DNA of 64,000 nt from Letharia columbiana (Eukaryota > Ascomycota > Lecanoromycetes > Lecanorales > Parmeliaceae): NCBI RefSeq assembly GCF_014066305.1, contig NW_023501047.1, forward strand, positions 186,001-250,000, written 5' to 3'. Below the pieces are notes generated by a model. It worked only from the letters and a program-made list of their open reading frames with translations, searched no databases and was not told the origin of the DNA. Positions 33,114 to 45,510 of the stretch are shown here, one piece after another (position 1 is the first letter of the stretch; each line of letters starts with the position of its first letter). The position numbers and the translations under genes are program-made.

Positions 33114-33305
33114 TATAGACAAACATGAACCCATTCCCACCAGCACCCGCTCGATCGAGTCATCACGTCTCCGGACCTCGATCGCACGTCGCCGTTAGCT
33201 AGGCTGGTAGGCTGTATATATATATGTATGTAGATCGATAGATAGCAGACCCAGGACGCAGACTCGTTCGTTCGCTCGCTCGCGTATCATAAATACATTT
33301 ACACA

Positions 33306-33329
33306 TATACATACATACATACATACAAC
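33306..33329. repeat. (CATA)n microsatellite
   Basis: Five or six tandem CATA units are seen. A TAGG array of similar size lies at about 33584-33602. Confidence 0.85.
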
Positions 33330-34761
33330 GCATCCGCCACCCATCCCATTCCATCCCATCCTGTGCTAATTCCACCAAGATCCCACTCCCTCTCTCACAA
33401 ACCCGACATCTTCCTCCCCCAGCACCAAACCAAAACCACCCACCACCATCTATCCCCATCGTATAATCTACCGCGTGGCTGAAGTTGGCATCGCAACCAC
33501 ATCAACCACTCCGAGCCCCATGCATCCAAGACGCAACCACGTACCCACTTATTCCCCAACGCCCTTCCGGTCCCGTCGAGGGGGTAGGTAGGTAGGTAGG
33601 TAAGTAGTTAGGTATGTATGTAGGAGCCTTGAACAACTGAGCCGGACTGGGGTCGCACGCTCGTGCTTCGGGTGTTGAAAGGTCAGGTCGAAATCATCGG
33701 CGCTTCGAATTCAAGGAGCAGGGCGCGTAGGCATTCCCAGGCGTAGCGAAGGGGGTTTAGGGCAGGGCGGGGGTGCTGGGTGGTACGGTGTCTCTACGAG
33801 GGTTTAGTCTTCGCTGTGTTGTGATGATGATGATGCGATCAGTCGTCGCTTTGCAGGTAGCCCGTTGGGTGTTTCCGTGCTTGGGATGACGGGATGGATA
33901 CGGTCGTCTCTATGCGCAAGACAGGGGCGAGGAGAAGGATTGGGTCTGGGTCGGTTTCGTTTGGTCACGCGATAGGTGGATTCTTGAGAGGGTTATTGCT
34001 GCCAACGTAGAGAGGATTTTGAGATGAGGGATTGTGACGAGATGCATTATCTTGGATGATCTCCTATCAATGTGTCTGCTCTGCACCTTGCAACCAAGAA
34101 GCCGACCACTCTCAATCGTCTAAGTGGTTTTCGACTTCGTCGACGTTTTTCATATGCCGCCGCCCAAAGGCATTGGCTCGCTTATGTTTTCAACTCATCA
34201 TCTTTCAGAGTTTCTCAGATATCCACCCGGTCTTCCTCGAAGGGTGAAGCAGCGAGTAGAATATTATATTTGCTGAGCATGTGAGCAAAAGATGCCGAGT
34301 GTGGTTGTCAAAAACTATATGCCATGATGCTCGAACAAAGTGCGTTCGAGGTGGTCCAAGGAACACTAGTCCAGTTGTTGAGGTGAAGAGTGGGATTGGA
34401 AGTAAACCATTTTGGCCTAGTTGCAGATGTTTTTGATGACACTGGCTTGCTACGAGAATAGCTCGAGTTGTTTCATGTTGAGGTGTGGGTGGTTCTGTAG
34501 GCATGCTCGCCAACATCGAAAACTCCAAGTAGCGGCTTGCTGTTCGATGGTGTCGTGATGACCTCGAGGTATGGGCTTGCATGCCTCTTCCTTAGGCCTA
34601 CTCGTTCCCTGCTGGAACTGGAAGGTCATCTCGTCTCGATCGGACACGGCGCTCAGGAACGCATACATCAGCTTGCGTCACATGCCGACCAAACCTTGAA
34701 TTTCAACTAAAGGCAGAGGCCTTAGGCAGAAGACTGTAACAACTGACGCTAGGCTCGTCTT

Positions 34762-36024
34762 TCAAGTCTGCTGGCCAGGAATGACGGTCAAGCCCTCCAT
34801 CCGCCGCGTCAGCGTAGGGCTATTATCTTCCTCTTCAACGCTGACTTGAATCTGCGTCTTGGGTCTGTTTCTGTTGAGGCCTTCGAGAAGCATGCACGCT
34901 TTGCAGATGTTTTGACTGGACAAGTATCCGCACCGAGCACACTTGCCCATTTGCTGCTTGGGTAACTTTCTGGCCATTCGATTGGAGCCTTCGCAGTTCC
35001 GGTCGTGCTTCTGTCCTTTGCCTGTCACTTCGGTCTCCTTGTCCTGAGCTCCTTCGTTCTGGAGGAGTTGCTTTTCCATATCAGCCATCTCGCCGCCGCT
35101 CGCCCTCCCATTAGCATTTCCACAACCGCCACCTCCTTCGGCTTCTCCTTCTACGACGAGTACGTCTTTACCGCCTTTGCGGCCTCCACTCACCTCCTCC
35201 GGCACTAACCTCGCCATATCTTCCCCACTTCTCACAACATCCAAGATAGCACTCGGCCTCACCCTCTCCAGACTCTTGATCAGCGTCCTCGCGCTCCCCC
35301 GGAACGCCTCCGGGCTATAGATACACTCCGTAGTGAAGTAATCCAACCCCTTGTGATGTGCGTACAACACGATTTCTTTCTCGTATGCATACTTAAGCGG
35401 CTTGCTTCTCTTAATATCGCTCGCTGCACTCGCTGTCACAATGCTTGTAGCTCTGGCTAGCCGTGGCAGGTCACCTCGCAGCAGGTTCATCATGACGGTT
35501 TCAGCGATATCGTCGGCATTGTGACCTGTGACGACGTGGTTGATGCCGAGACGTGCAGCTCCACGGTCGAGTGCTTGCCGCCGGAAGACGCCGCAGTAGG
35601 TACAATTGCCCTTCTTGCCGATTTGCGAGACCACTTGATCCATTGTCCAACCGTAGAGCTCATCGTAGCCAACTATTTCCAAAGGCATGTCATACTGCAC
35701 AGCATTCCTCTTGACAGTCTCGAGGCTATCATCTCGGTAGCCTTTTATACCCTCGTCTATTGAAAGTAGCAGCAGGTTTAGGCCGTAGTGGTAGCGTTCG
35801 TTGAGAGTTTTGAGGACGGATGCTAGCACGGTAGAGTCTTTGCCTCCGGAGGCGCCAATAGCAACTCGTTCGCCGGAAGAGAAGAGGGAGTTTGTGGTGA
35901 TGGTATTATGGATCTCGGTCTCGAAGAGGGTTATAAAGCAGGCTTTGCAGAGCTTTTGATGGTTCTTAGGCCGGATGATGAGCGCTCGGTTGGCGTTACA
36001 AAGGGCACACGGTGTCGGTGGCAT
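34762..36024 (-). CDS. ncs6: Cytoplasmic tRNA 2-thiolation protein 1 (NCS6/CTU1)
   Basis: A single exon encodes 420 residues. NCS6 with NCS2 transfers sulfur from the ubiquitin-like carrier URM1 to wobble U34 of cytoplasmic tRNA-Lys, -Glu and -Gln. The protein starts with a zinc-binding CALC...CKAC pair (Cys 6, 9, 26, 29). It then has the PP-loop ATP-pyrophosphatase motif [14 protein letters not shown] (SGGKDS at 59-64), the core Cys pair CTYC (141-144), [21 protein letters not shown], and TTEC (Cys 233), with a C-terminal zinc site CARC...CKAC (362-377). All expected catalytic and zinc cysteines are present. Residues about 275-345 are a Gly/Glu-rich insertion before the C-terminal zinc site. 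The NCS2 partner is not in this window. Confidence 0.96.
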   Translation of the reverse strand: MPPTPCALCNANRALIIRPKNHQKLCKACFITLFETEIHNTITTNSLFSSGERVAIGASGGKDSTVLASVLKTLNERYHYGLNLLLLSIDEGIKGYRDDSLETVKRNAVQYDMPLEIVGYDELYGWTMDQVVSQIGKKGNCTYCGVFRRQALDRGAARLGINHVVTGHNADDIAETVMMNLLRGDLPRLARATSIVTASAASDIKRSKPLKYAYEKEIVLYAHHKGLDYFTTECIYSPEAFRGSARTLIKSLERVRPSAILDVVRSGEDMARLVPEEVSGGRKGGKDVLVVEGEAEGGGGCGNANGRASGGEMADMEKQLLQNEGAQDKETEVTGKGQKHDRNCEGSNRMARKLPKQQMGKCARCGYLSSQNICKACMLLEGLNRNRPKTQIQVSVEEEDNSPTLTRRMEGLTVIPGQQT

Positions 36025-36594
36025 GCTTCTTTGCTTGCCTTGACAAGCGGCGACGAGGAGTGGAGAAGACTGCCGAGGTCGAGTCCCGTTTAACCCAATG
36101 TCCTCCTAAAGTCTTCGAGGCTCATCGCGTCGAGAATTTGATGGACTGACCTACCGATGTTTACCCGTCGAGCCTGTTAGACGGAGATTGATTGCCTCAG
36201 TTCTCAGACGTCTCTACCTAATACCACCCCACCCTTTACCTCTTTAGGTGACAGTCCGATATTTAGCCGGCAGGAGGTTGAGACCCAACCCGATCGCGGA
36301 AACCCTCCGGCCTACACCCGATACGGTAGGCCCGGACGTGGGAATAGCGTCTGAGGAGTGAGGCAAGAGATTGAGCCGTTTCTTCATGACGACGGTAACC
36401 TGGTCATCGTCCAGACTTCGCGATTCGCATAGAATAGCTTATGCGATTTTTGATAGAATAGCCCGTGTGCATTAGTTGTATGTGGCTGATCTTTCTCTTT
36501 CGATTCGGAAGGTTCCGCTTGTACGATGTAAAACGATTCACTTTTCAACGGCGGTCATGCAGCTAGAGAAGTGTCTCTCTCGCGCTCCATTGTC
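36025..36594. other. Promoter side of the tRNA thiolase gene, no other gene seen
   Basis: No coding frame or repeat of note. A GATAGAATAGC / GCATAGAATAGC pair near 36426-36462 is a short imperfect repeat. Confidence 0.4.
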
Positions 36595-37432
36595 ATGGCT
36601 TCGTCCACCTCCTCAATCTTGGTTGCCAAGGTGTCTAAGTATAACAATCTTCATGTTATCTGTTTCAACAATTGCTGGTACCATGCTCTCGCGGCAGTCC
36701 GGCAGCGATTCCAACGTATGTCAGATAGCCAAGACCTGTGGCTTCATGTACCTGTGACATGGAAGTGAATTCAGCCTGAGCGCCTGCATGCTACATGGAC
36801 CAGTCACTCTGCAGAGCATCTCGTATTCACGCACGAGGGACTCTGAAAAGGGCCGCTCCCACTGCAGCTCGAACATTGGAAGGGTACATGCAGCGAAAGT
36901 ATCATAGGTAGTTACCGAGTACATGATGATCAAAGCTGAGGCCCCATTGACCAATGCCTTTTCTTACGTAGAGACTGCCTTGTGGAGACAAGCTAAAGCA
37001 CACTTCCGTACTTCCGTCGCGTCTGCGTCTGTGGGTCCGGGGGATACCATACGGCTTGGAGAGATTCCAAGAATTGGGTCTGGCAGATACCATCGGATCT
37101 GGTGAGCTTGCTTTGAGCCCGATGCGACCGGACCTGCAGGTCTTCTCCCAGGAGTAGACACGCCGCCACAGGGGCTCATCGAGGGCGACTACGCGTTTGT
37201 GCATCACGTTTGGCTAACGGCTAGGGCTATAGGTATGTCGACCGTTGCGAGAATGTTCCTTGCGACGTTACAGAACCGGTGGCATCTCCGTCCATACCAG
37301 GAAACGAGTGTTTGGCAGTTCGCATGTGTAAAGCAAGGCAGGGTTCGAGCACTGCAGAACGTGATGCTCACTGGTTACCAGCTGCAGCATTTTGACGATC
37401 GGGTGGGTCCAGATGGAAGGCTGGAAAGTTGA
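36595..37432 (+). CDS. Coding-like region, unknown gene or pseudogene
   Basis: Two stretches look coding. One is 36595-36768 (KYNNLHVICFNNCWYHALAA). The other is a frame from about 36908 to 37432 broken only by one TGA near 37104 (FVHHVWLTARAIGMSTVARM, TSVWQFACVKQGRVRALQNV). The TGA lies within TGGTGAGC, which could be a splice donor, with acceptors at CTGCAG or CTCCCAG 35-45 bases later. Either it is a small multi-exon gene or a degraded one. I do not recognise the product. The amino-acid composition (Trp, His, Cys, Phe) is more protein-like than the neighbouring frames. Confidence 0.3.
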
Positions 37433-40400
37433 ATCCTAATAATAATGGGGGGGAGTGGTTAGGGCTAAGGGGACCAAGGGTTTATGCAGAGCACGGAGGT
37501 TGCGTATCTACGGATTTATGATGCAAGCAGGATGCAATTGCCCCTGTACGCGAGTCAGACGGTACGACACGGGGATGTGGAGAAAAGAGTGGTACGGGAT
37601 GAGGAAGATAGGCTAAGAGCAGGTTTAATTTGATGGTAATTATGTATGCAACCTATGTGACCTCGGGTGCCTGCAGCCTACTAAGCTCAAAGTACCGAAA
37701 CCTGGGGTAAATAGCCAGGATTATTGAATATGGGGTAAGCGTCGACCTATCAAATGCCATTCCTCATTGCCGGTTCTGTTGGTGGATGCTTTTCTCCAAA
37801 GTGCACTGACCACATGAAGATGATGAATTTATTTCCTCAAACCTGGAGACCAGTCGTCTATTTGAACTTGAAAATTCCTTCCCCCTCCGATTAAGTACAT
37901 GTACCTTACACACTCTTACTCTTAGCGGCCTGGTGTGAGATCTCTATTGGCACTCTTCAAAAGAGAGTGGTTAGTCTATCCGCCCCAGATGACACTAAGG
38001 GAGAACTAGGACAACTAGCAGAAATGCATCTCTCCTCAGCCGAGCCAATGCCAAAATAACCCGATCTTGACGCCAATTCTGACGCCAATCGTCCCCAATG
38101 TGGAAAATGGTGCAGAACGCCATGGCTATCCATGGCTTTGCTGGCTTCGCGTCACTCTTTTAGCTACAGGACCCGCCAGATGATCCAAATTAAAACTGGT
38201 CTAGAGCTATAAGCCTACCGTAGTAACAGTCCCTCGCTCTCGACTACTGTAACCCTCCGTTCTGACATCCTGTCACTGTCATTCGCTCTCACTTCATATG
38301 CAGCCTGTCTGTTTCGGCTTTTACTACAGCCAGTCCTATGCCAGGAAGCCCGACGCCTGAAGCTGGAAACTAATGGCCATCCAGACTCCCCAAACCCTGA
38401 TATGTAGTGGCACACTTCTACACTAGCTCCACCCTTGCAGCAAACGCCAATCTGGCTGTGTAATCAGTGATCACCACTGCATACGCCTTCGATTATCCCA
38501 ACTTACCTAATACAATGCTCTGAGTACTCCTGTTGAGGCAGCTGCTTCGCTACTGGCATATTTTACCGATTCTAGCCTTCGCAATCGACCCATGATACGT
38601 CACATCAACTCCACGAGGCTTCCCAAAAGTCCACTTTTACCTGCCATCAGTCCTTGCTCATCCTGCTCCACAGGATACGAGACATAAACAATTGACTGAC
38701 CGCCAATGCTGTTTGGATTATTTCTCCAAATAGCAACAGACAGAACACACTTTCGCAAAAGACTAGATGCGACGAACCGCCAAAGCAAAAGTAAAAGCAA
38801 TTAAGCGGTCACGGACCTGCCAGTCTGAAGCTAAGGACATTAATCTGACCGACCTGTTGGAGCTTTCGTGGCTCCTTTAGGCTCATGCTGGCAACCGAGT
38901 TATGTTCTTGATAAGACAGATTGCATCGCGCCAATGATCTCGCGTGATTGAGGATCTGAAGATATAGCTTACGCATATTCCATGTAGGCACGATCCTGGG
39001 TTCTGAAGCCATGACCATTGGCCCAGTAAATCGTTCAATTATAGCCGCATCGGACTTGCTTCTGTTGGGCAGGCTTCTTTCTGAAAGCGAGGTCGAATCA
39101 AACCCCGATCACGGCCAGTAGCACCATCTCGCTTGTTGAAGCTTTGTCCAAAAAAACCTTATGGTTCTTCGGATGTTCGTCATGTCAAACCTACTCACTC
39201 ACTGTTCACGTCAAACTTGCTGAAGCGGCCGTGACTGCAAATGGTCCGATTCGAATGGATCTTGAGTCTCGCGCATGACGCACTACATACTCTCATTCTC
39301 CACCATGATTGTCGACCGAAAAAAGTACCATGGATGTAAATGGCCGCGGGAAAAGGTGAAGCGTCGTTTGTCCTGAAGGGTAGCCACATTCTGCTCTAGA
39401 TTTGCTATCCTTCTGACTGAGAGAACGATACGCGAGCAAGCCAAGTCCAATTATGCCCGATGAAAGAAACCCTACGTTGAGGGAGAGCGTGAGTGTCAAA
39501 ACACAGGGTTGAGGAGGAATGGGTTGGATACAAGCGTACTTGGTAGAGAATGATGTGTTTGTGAAGAATCGGCCGTCTCAATGGGTGCAGCATTCAGTAC
39601 CCAAGGGTTACCAGTTTTCGACTGGAATTTAGTTTCCAGACCTCCCAATCATCAATCATAAACACTTCTCTTGCAACAGTATCAAAAGACTGCATAGTAG
39701 TATTAGTGTTCAATCGGCCTGCCCAAACGTCCATGTCCACGGCTCGCTTGTCCCACAACCTTCAAGTAGCCTTTTCTCAACCCTATTGTCCGATCAGGTT
39801 CGCAGGATTCTTTGCTGGGCCTATGGTTCGGGTCGGCAATCCTCCGGTTCGAAGGTTGGACGAGCGTATCAACGAGCAGGGCAGAGGTGCTGAAGTCACT
39901 CCATACTGTACTTATCCGGTACGAGGGCATCAAATCTATCACGCACTGCAAGCAACCGCAGTCTCGCTGGTACCGGCCTGTAAGGAGCGAGCGTTTTGAA
40001 GACAATCTTGACACTTTTGCACGCGGCATTACCAAGGAATCTTCCTCGAGGGTTTTCCAACTTCCATCAGCAAAGCTCCATCTCCTTTTTCCCAGTCATT
40101 ATTCACGGCAGTGACGGGAAGAAGCTTCCCGGAAGCCGTCAAAGTATGCTCAGTCGCGCCTGAGAGCTGTCAAACACGAGCTTCGTAAAAGGAAGTTACA
40201 GGAAGTACAGGGACTACAGAGACTACACAGGGGACTACATGCAGAGCAAGTACCACTTCACTGCTTAACAGGTAACCCTTTACCTTTTCTGTCGCGTGCG
40301 CTTCTGGACGTACATAATGTACAAGGTTCAAGCCGCAGGGCTAAGAAAGAAACTTGGACCCAAGCCATGTCAAGTTCTGCTCAGTCAAGTTCAACCTAAA

Positions 40401-40822
40401 CATCTGACTTGTGGCTAGAGGCAAACAGCGAATCGTTTGACGCCGGACACCCCTAGAAGAAACGGTCCCCCGTCCCCGGGAAAAAAAGACAGAGCTTTGA
40501 GTGAACTACAATTCTTCCTTCCTCCCCCCCTTCCAATCCTACCGTATACATAACCAGCAATCGGCCGTCTCCCGTTTACCCTTCTTAAGATCGATTGGCA
40601 TATCTTCAACTCCCCTTCCCTTCTTAGGAACATCTAAAAGACCCAAACCAAACATTCGCCATCTTCAAACATTCAATTCTTTCACTAATTAACTACGAAA
40701 CCTGCCGTCTCCCCGCATTCTTCTGCCAAGCCTAGTGCATCATCATCATCATTTTCAATCCCTGTCCACCATACCCTACTCCTACTTGACCTCGCCCAAC
40801 ATTCCTGTTGCTATCCGCCAAC
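37433..40822. other. 3.4-kb gene-poor stretch
   Basis: Many short frames exist on both strands, but none is longer than about 110 codons or resembles a known family. The last 300 bases (about 40510-40822) are CT-rich, with a short CAT repeat at 40738-40752, and probably form the promoter and 5' leader of the zinc-finger gene. No transposon protein or RNA gene was recognised. Confidence 0.5.
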
Positions 40823-42512
40823 ATGGTGGACAAGGCAACCACCAAGCAGAGCCCCACGGTCAAAGGTGGAGCCTCTGCTGCGGACATGGCCGCTCGCCCA
40901 TTTCAGTGCGAATGGCATGAAGGTTGCCCCAAAGTAAGCAATCCTGCGCCCCGAAAGTTACACCTCGGGAGTGCTCGTCGACCTCCCAACCCACAATCAG
41001 AGGCTGATCGCAATCGCATTTCACAGAGTTTCAATCGCAAATCCGATCTCCAACGCCATTACCGAATACATACCAATGAACGCCCCTACGCTTGCGACTA
41101 CAAACCTTGCAGCAAGACATTCATTCAGCGCAGCGCCTTGACCGTCCACCGCCGTACCCATACTGGTGATAAGCCCCATAAGTGCCCATTCACGGGTTGT
41201 GGAAAGTGTTTCTCAGACGTATGTTCGATCAATTGGTTGACGGGAATCTGCAAAAGGCTTACACCTACGCGCAGTCTTCGAGTCTGGCCAGACATCGCCG
41301 TATACATACCAATGACAAGCCCTATATTTGCAGAAACCAGCGCTGCAAGAAAGCGTAAGCATGACCCGAAACCGGGGTTACCATACCGTTCTTGCTAACA
41401 ACCAACGTAGTTTCTGCCGAAAAACCACCATGACAAAACACATCCGAAAAGAACATCCCGCAGAACCCATCCATGAGGATCAGGATGCTGAATATTCGGA
41501 TGAGGACGCCTCAGAAGAAGAAGAGCTCGAAGAAGATACTGAGGAAGGCAAGGAAGATTCTCAGCTTCCTTATCAAGAGCCGGCGGACCTCGATCAAAGG
41601 AATCAATCGGTTGGGGCACCGAGCCACTACAACAGAAGTCTTTGGCGTCTGCCGGGAGAAACGGTCCAACGCCCAAGTCCTCTCCGGCTACAAAGGCCAA
41701 TCCCACGCTCGGAAGCCCCAATCATCCATGAGATCAAGCTTGAGCGCTCCTGCTCTTCCACCCCGCAAAGATCCTTGACCGACCCCTATCCCACCGGACC
41801 AATGCATTCTTCCGAGTACTCACCCGTCAGAGCGGACACAATGCCTGACGGCTTACCCCAAGCGCCCGCAAGCGCTGGTGTGCCTCCCCAGTATCAGCTG
41901 GGAAATAACAGCAACATGGGCATTTGGAGTCCACAGTCGCTGCAGGACAGTCCCACTAGTCTAACGCATTCATCTCCGAGCTCTGCCAGTACTCAGTCCC
42001 ATTCGCTGTTCGCATCGCAGTCCTATCAGCAGTTTCAGCAAGTTAGCATACCTGAGCCAATGTCGTATCCGGACCATCAAGAAACCGTTCAGAACTTAGA
42101 ACAGTTGAAACTCGGGCAGTCCCAGCTGCACCAATACGGGGCCCTTCAACAGAACGTGTCTCAGCAAGACGCATACACTGGCATGTCTCGAGAAGCTTCT
42201 CAAAACCATGCATACAATGGTACACAAGCTCAAAGCGTCGCTCAGCACTATCAGAGTGACATGCCACCAACACCAGCACCGACTCAATCGATGCCCCAGT
42301 ACACAGCGCCCATACAAGAGGTGCCTTATCAAGCACCTCAATTCCTCCCTCCAGACAATTACCCTATCGGCAACCAATACTTTTCACCCCACATTAACGG
42401 CCTGTACCAATACAATGACGGGATGGACTGGTGGAAAGAAGAGGTCAAGCCAGAAGATTACTGGACGCTCATGCCAAGTCAACGAATGCAGGGCAACGAC
42501 TGGCCTTCATGA
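40823..42512 (+). CDS. C2H2 zinc-finger transcription factor with four fingers
   Basis: Four exons are inferred: 40823-40933, 41027-41218, 41275-41354 and 41411-42512, giving 494 residues. Four tandem C2H2 fingers are assembled across the three introns: CEWHEGCPK joined to [47 protein letters not shown] joined to [11 protein letters not shown], and CRNQRCKKA joined to [15 protein letters not shown]. An acidic block ([20 protein letters not shown]) and a Gln/Pro/Ser/Tyr-rich C-terminal half follow, typical of activation regions. The finger set is of the kind seen in mould regulators related to Azf1, but the target genes are unknown. The first intron is 93 nt with no in-frame stop. Confidence 0.88.
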
Positions 42513-43570
42513 TTGCGTGAAATTTGATCTCATCGACCACTCCTCCCTCTTGTCACGCTCATACCACCAGCCTATGACTCGAACGATGCCAATCCCGCCG
42601 CATTGTGCGTAGCGAGCCATACCTATTCCATTCTCAGCAAGGCTTCGAATACTACTTCTTCTTCTTCTTCTTACATTTCCGAACTTACGATCTAACGACA
42701 GCCGGCCGATACGACACTGCCTTGACCTCTGCTCAATAAAAGTTCGCAAGATATCCCACATCGGTTTTTGGTCTACACATTTTTCCTTTACTTTTACTTA
42801 GAACGAACCTCCTAGTCACGGGCATTATCTTGGCGTCACATCTGCTATTTATCTACTCAATCTCATCGACCGCGATTACAGCATTCACGGGCGCTGGGCG
42901 TTACCAGCAAGGGGGAAAAAGCCGTTGGGTATCATCGAAAGTCGGGCCCCGGGCTGACCTGATGTTCATTTGTTTAGCAAACCTGTCTGCCTCTCGATGG
43001 CCAATCAGTAGTCTAGATACATATGTTTAGCAGGTAGGCTCCCTGCTGGCTTGCATATAGCTTTAGCGAAAGCATGATACCAAACAATGAATTACTACTG
43101 TTCCATACACTTCTAATCCACCATCGCCAGCACCACGTTTTCCTACATTGATATGACAAGACACCTGCGCGCAAAGACGAATGAAAGCGCACCTACCCTA
43201 CCCTACCCTAGCTCAAGAGTACCTACCTACACCATTCGACCCCCCAGGCTGTCACTCGACCTCCGCACGCACCCAGCATCAGTACCGTCCAATCCGTCCG
43301 CCAAAAAAAGCATGTGCGAGCGAACGCCTTGACCCGTCCCTGCAGCTAAATCTATCTAGTCGAACCGTAATCTCGAGACGAAGAAAAAACCAAAACTCGG
43401 CGTGTGCGTGCATCTTTCCCACTCCCGGCTACCCCCTCGTACCCGGCTAGCCCCCTTACTCGTACCCTATGGTATGTGGGTGGGGCCCACGTTTTTGACG
43501 CACAGGCCTTTTGTTTGTCTGTCTGTTTACTGATGTATGTACGTATTTATGTAGTTATGTACTGATGGAA

Positions 43571-43802
43571 AAAAGGGAGGAAAGAAAGAAAGAAAAGAAA
43601 AAGAAAGAAAAGAAAGAAAGGAAAGAAAAGAAAAGAAAAGAAAAGAAAAGAAAAGAAAAAGAAAAGAAAAGAAAAGAAAAGAAAAGAAAAAGGAAAGAAA
43701 AGAAAAAAAAAGAAATAAAAAGAAAAAAAAGAAATAAAAAGAAAAAGAAAAGAAAAGAAAAGAAAGAAAGAAAGAAAGAAAAAAAAAAGAAAAGAAAGAA
43801 AA
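43571..43802. repeat. 230-bp polypurine (GAAA/GAAAA)n tract
   Basis: The + strand is almost entirely A and G, made of GAAA, GAAAA and GAAAAA units with a few T interruptions. Both strands give long low-complexity frames (Lys/Glu or Phe/Leu/Ser) that are not genes. Confidence 0.95.
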
Positions 43803-44074
43803 AACGTGCAACGAATGGGTTCAAGGACGGACCGGGCGGGCGGCTTGGAAAGGCGAGGCGAGGCGAGGCGAGGCATATCTGAGCCACAGGGTTGGGGATC
43901 TGAGCGGGGCTGGCCTCGTGGAGGGGAAGGGTTCAATATATCGGGCCGATGGGGTGAGGTGAGGTGAGGTGAGGTGGGGTGGGAGCTACCTACTGTACTG
44001 TACCTGTGGTAGATTTGATTATTGCGTTTGGGTTTGCTGACGGGGTGGTGGGGGGGGCGAGTGGTGGTTTGGCG

Positions 44075-44172
44075 CGAGGTGGAGGGAGGGAGGGAGGATT
44101 GGAGGGAGGGAGGATTGGAGGGAGGGAGGATTGGAGGGAGGGAGGATTGGAGGGATAGGGAGGGATGGTTGG
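44075..44172. repeat. G-rich minisatellite, 16-bp unit
   Basis: A unit of about 16 bases (GGAGGATTGGAGGGAG) is repeated four to five times, ending in a GGATAGGGAGGGATGG variant. A 13-G run follows near 44185-44197. Confidence 0.85.
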
Positions 44173-44690
44173 AGGTAGTTGTGGGGGGGGGGGGGGTTGC
44201 GGATGGGGAGACTGGGGTGGGTTGTTTGGTTGGTTGGTTGTTTGGTGTGGGGTTTGGGATCTGAAGGAGTGAGTGGAGTGGAGTGGAGTGGATAAGGCTG
44301 TAGATGGGGATGCGAAGGGGGAAGAACAGTTGTTGGTCAACACTTCCAGGTCATAAAAGGCATGAAAACAGGCGTGATGTTCGGTCTATGTAGGTCCTGC
44401 CGATATATAAAAAGTGCAACGGCTCTTCGACGACGGTTGTGTGAGTCTGCTGAAGCCCGAGGCTTGCTGGACTGACGCCGGATGTGAAAGATGGTGCTTG
44501 GGGGCCGGGGCCGAAGATGCGGTGACGATGGTTCGGGTGAGATGCTAGAGGCTTCGAAGTTGAAGATCTAGATAGGTTGGCATACCTTGGGAGAACGAGC
44601 TATTTTGAAGGATGCTAATACTGTAGCTCTTGGAGCTGGCATTGCTAACGCTACTCTCCACGTCATCCCTTCAGAATCTCTCGGTGTCTT

Positions 44691-45311
44691 TCATAGGAAG
44701 CTCAATCTTGCACCCTCCATGTTTTCAAGATGCTTGATGACGACTGATGCGTGACTCTGAGCGTACCTGCTCATCTGAGAGCGCCATAATGTGATGTAGG
44801 GTGTAGAAACAAAAGCACAGGGAGGCGGGTAGACTGTGAGCTGCTTGAGACCGGTAAGCACAGAAAGGTATTGATTCAAGGGGCAAGAGAGCGTGTCGAA
44901 ATAGGCGGCAGTGATGTTGCTAGCATTTCGAGGCCCAATAGCTGCTGTGAAATTTTCGAGCGTTGATTCCGCTGAAGTGAAAGACCATAAATTTTGGAAG
45001 TAGAAGCTAATCTCGCCGTAGTAGATTGGAGTCACCTCTAGATAGAGCTGCCGGGAGGTGAAAGCGAGTGCAAGTGGCGTCGAATTGGTCCTTCGCTCAT
45101 CGTCTTCCCGATGCCGCTGGAGTTCTTTGCCAGATCGCAAGCAGCTCGGTACTAGACCCTGGATGGATTTCTGGCGTCCATGTGGCCGGACAGTGACATT
45201 TTCGTCCTTGACAACAGCATATCTCCCGATGTGGTTGCGAATTTCTGGAGGCAAGCTGAGAACTGGAAATGGCTTCTGGGCAGTCAAAGCGGACTTCTTA
45301 ATCCTTGGCAT
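44691..45311 (-). CDS. F-box-like fungal protein, tandem copy A
   Basis: The ATG at 45311 (MPRIKKSALTAQ) gives about 206 residues. An in-frame ATG at 45401 would add 30 residues of different character. A LSLPPEIRNHIGRYAVV segment near the N-terminus is the F-box-like LPPEIR signature of a very large fungal family. LALAFTSRQLYLEVTPIYYG and ENFTAAIGPRNASNIT follow and match the family's second half. The neighbour at 45511-46107 shares the same three blocks in order, so the two arose by tandem duplication. Function is unknown. F-box-like proteins may bind Skp1, but a ubiquitin role here is only a suggestion. Confidence 0.72.
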   Translation of the reverse strand: MPRIKKSALTAQKPFPVLSLPPEIRNHIGRYAVVKDENVTVRPHGRQKSIQGLVPSCLRSGKELQRHREDDERRTNSTPLALAFTSRQLYLEVTPIYYGEISFYFQNLWSFTSAESTLENFTAAIGPRNASNITAAYFDTLSCPLNQYLSVLTGLKQLTVYPPPCAFVSTPYITLWRSQMSRYAQSHASVVIKHLENMEGARLSFL

Positions 45312-45510
45312 GGCTGATGAATGAATGCTTTGCGAAGATTTGTTCCGATCGTCGAAGAAGCTTATGAGTGTTGAGGTAGTTAAAGGAGCGAGGACCAGCA
45401 AATGTGTAAATCCCTAGAGGTGTCCACTAAGACAGCAACCGAGTGGCAAAGGTGCACCTCCTGTTCTTATCGGAGATAGAATCAGCGCGTCCAGATGAGG
45501 TCAACTTGAC

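Larger units (their letters stand above)
42513..44690. other. Spacer with purine-rich and G-rich repeats
   Basis: Past the 3' end of the zinc-finger gene no gene is recognised. It holds the GAAA tract and the G-rich minisatellite listed separately, plus GAGGC and GAGGT short arrays near 43853-43975. A CCCTA array near 43196-43214 is not telomeric in sequence or position. Confidence 0.55.

Noticed and set aside
37338..37352. GGTTCGA-type sequences (also near 39847 and 51378) as tRNA B boxes
   Set aside because: No matching A box, acceptor stem or anticodon arm could be built at suitable distance.
43196..43214. CCCTA tandem, possible telomere-like repeat
   Set aside because: The fungal telomere unit is normally CCCTAA. 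This is a few CCCTA units inside a chromosome segment with genes on both sides.
43511..43936. Lys/Glu-rich + frame and Phe/Leu/Ser-rich minus frames
   Set aside because: They are translations of the GAAA polypurine tract, with no non-repeat domain.
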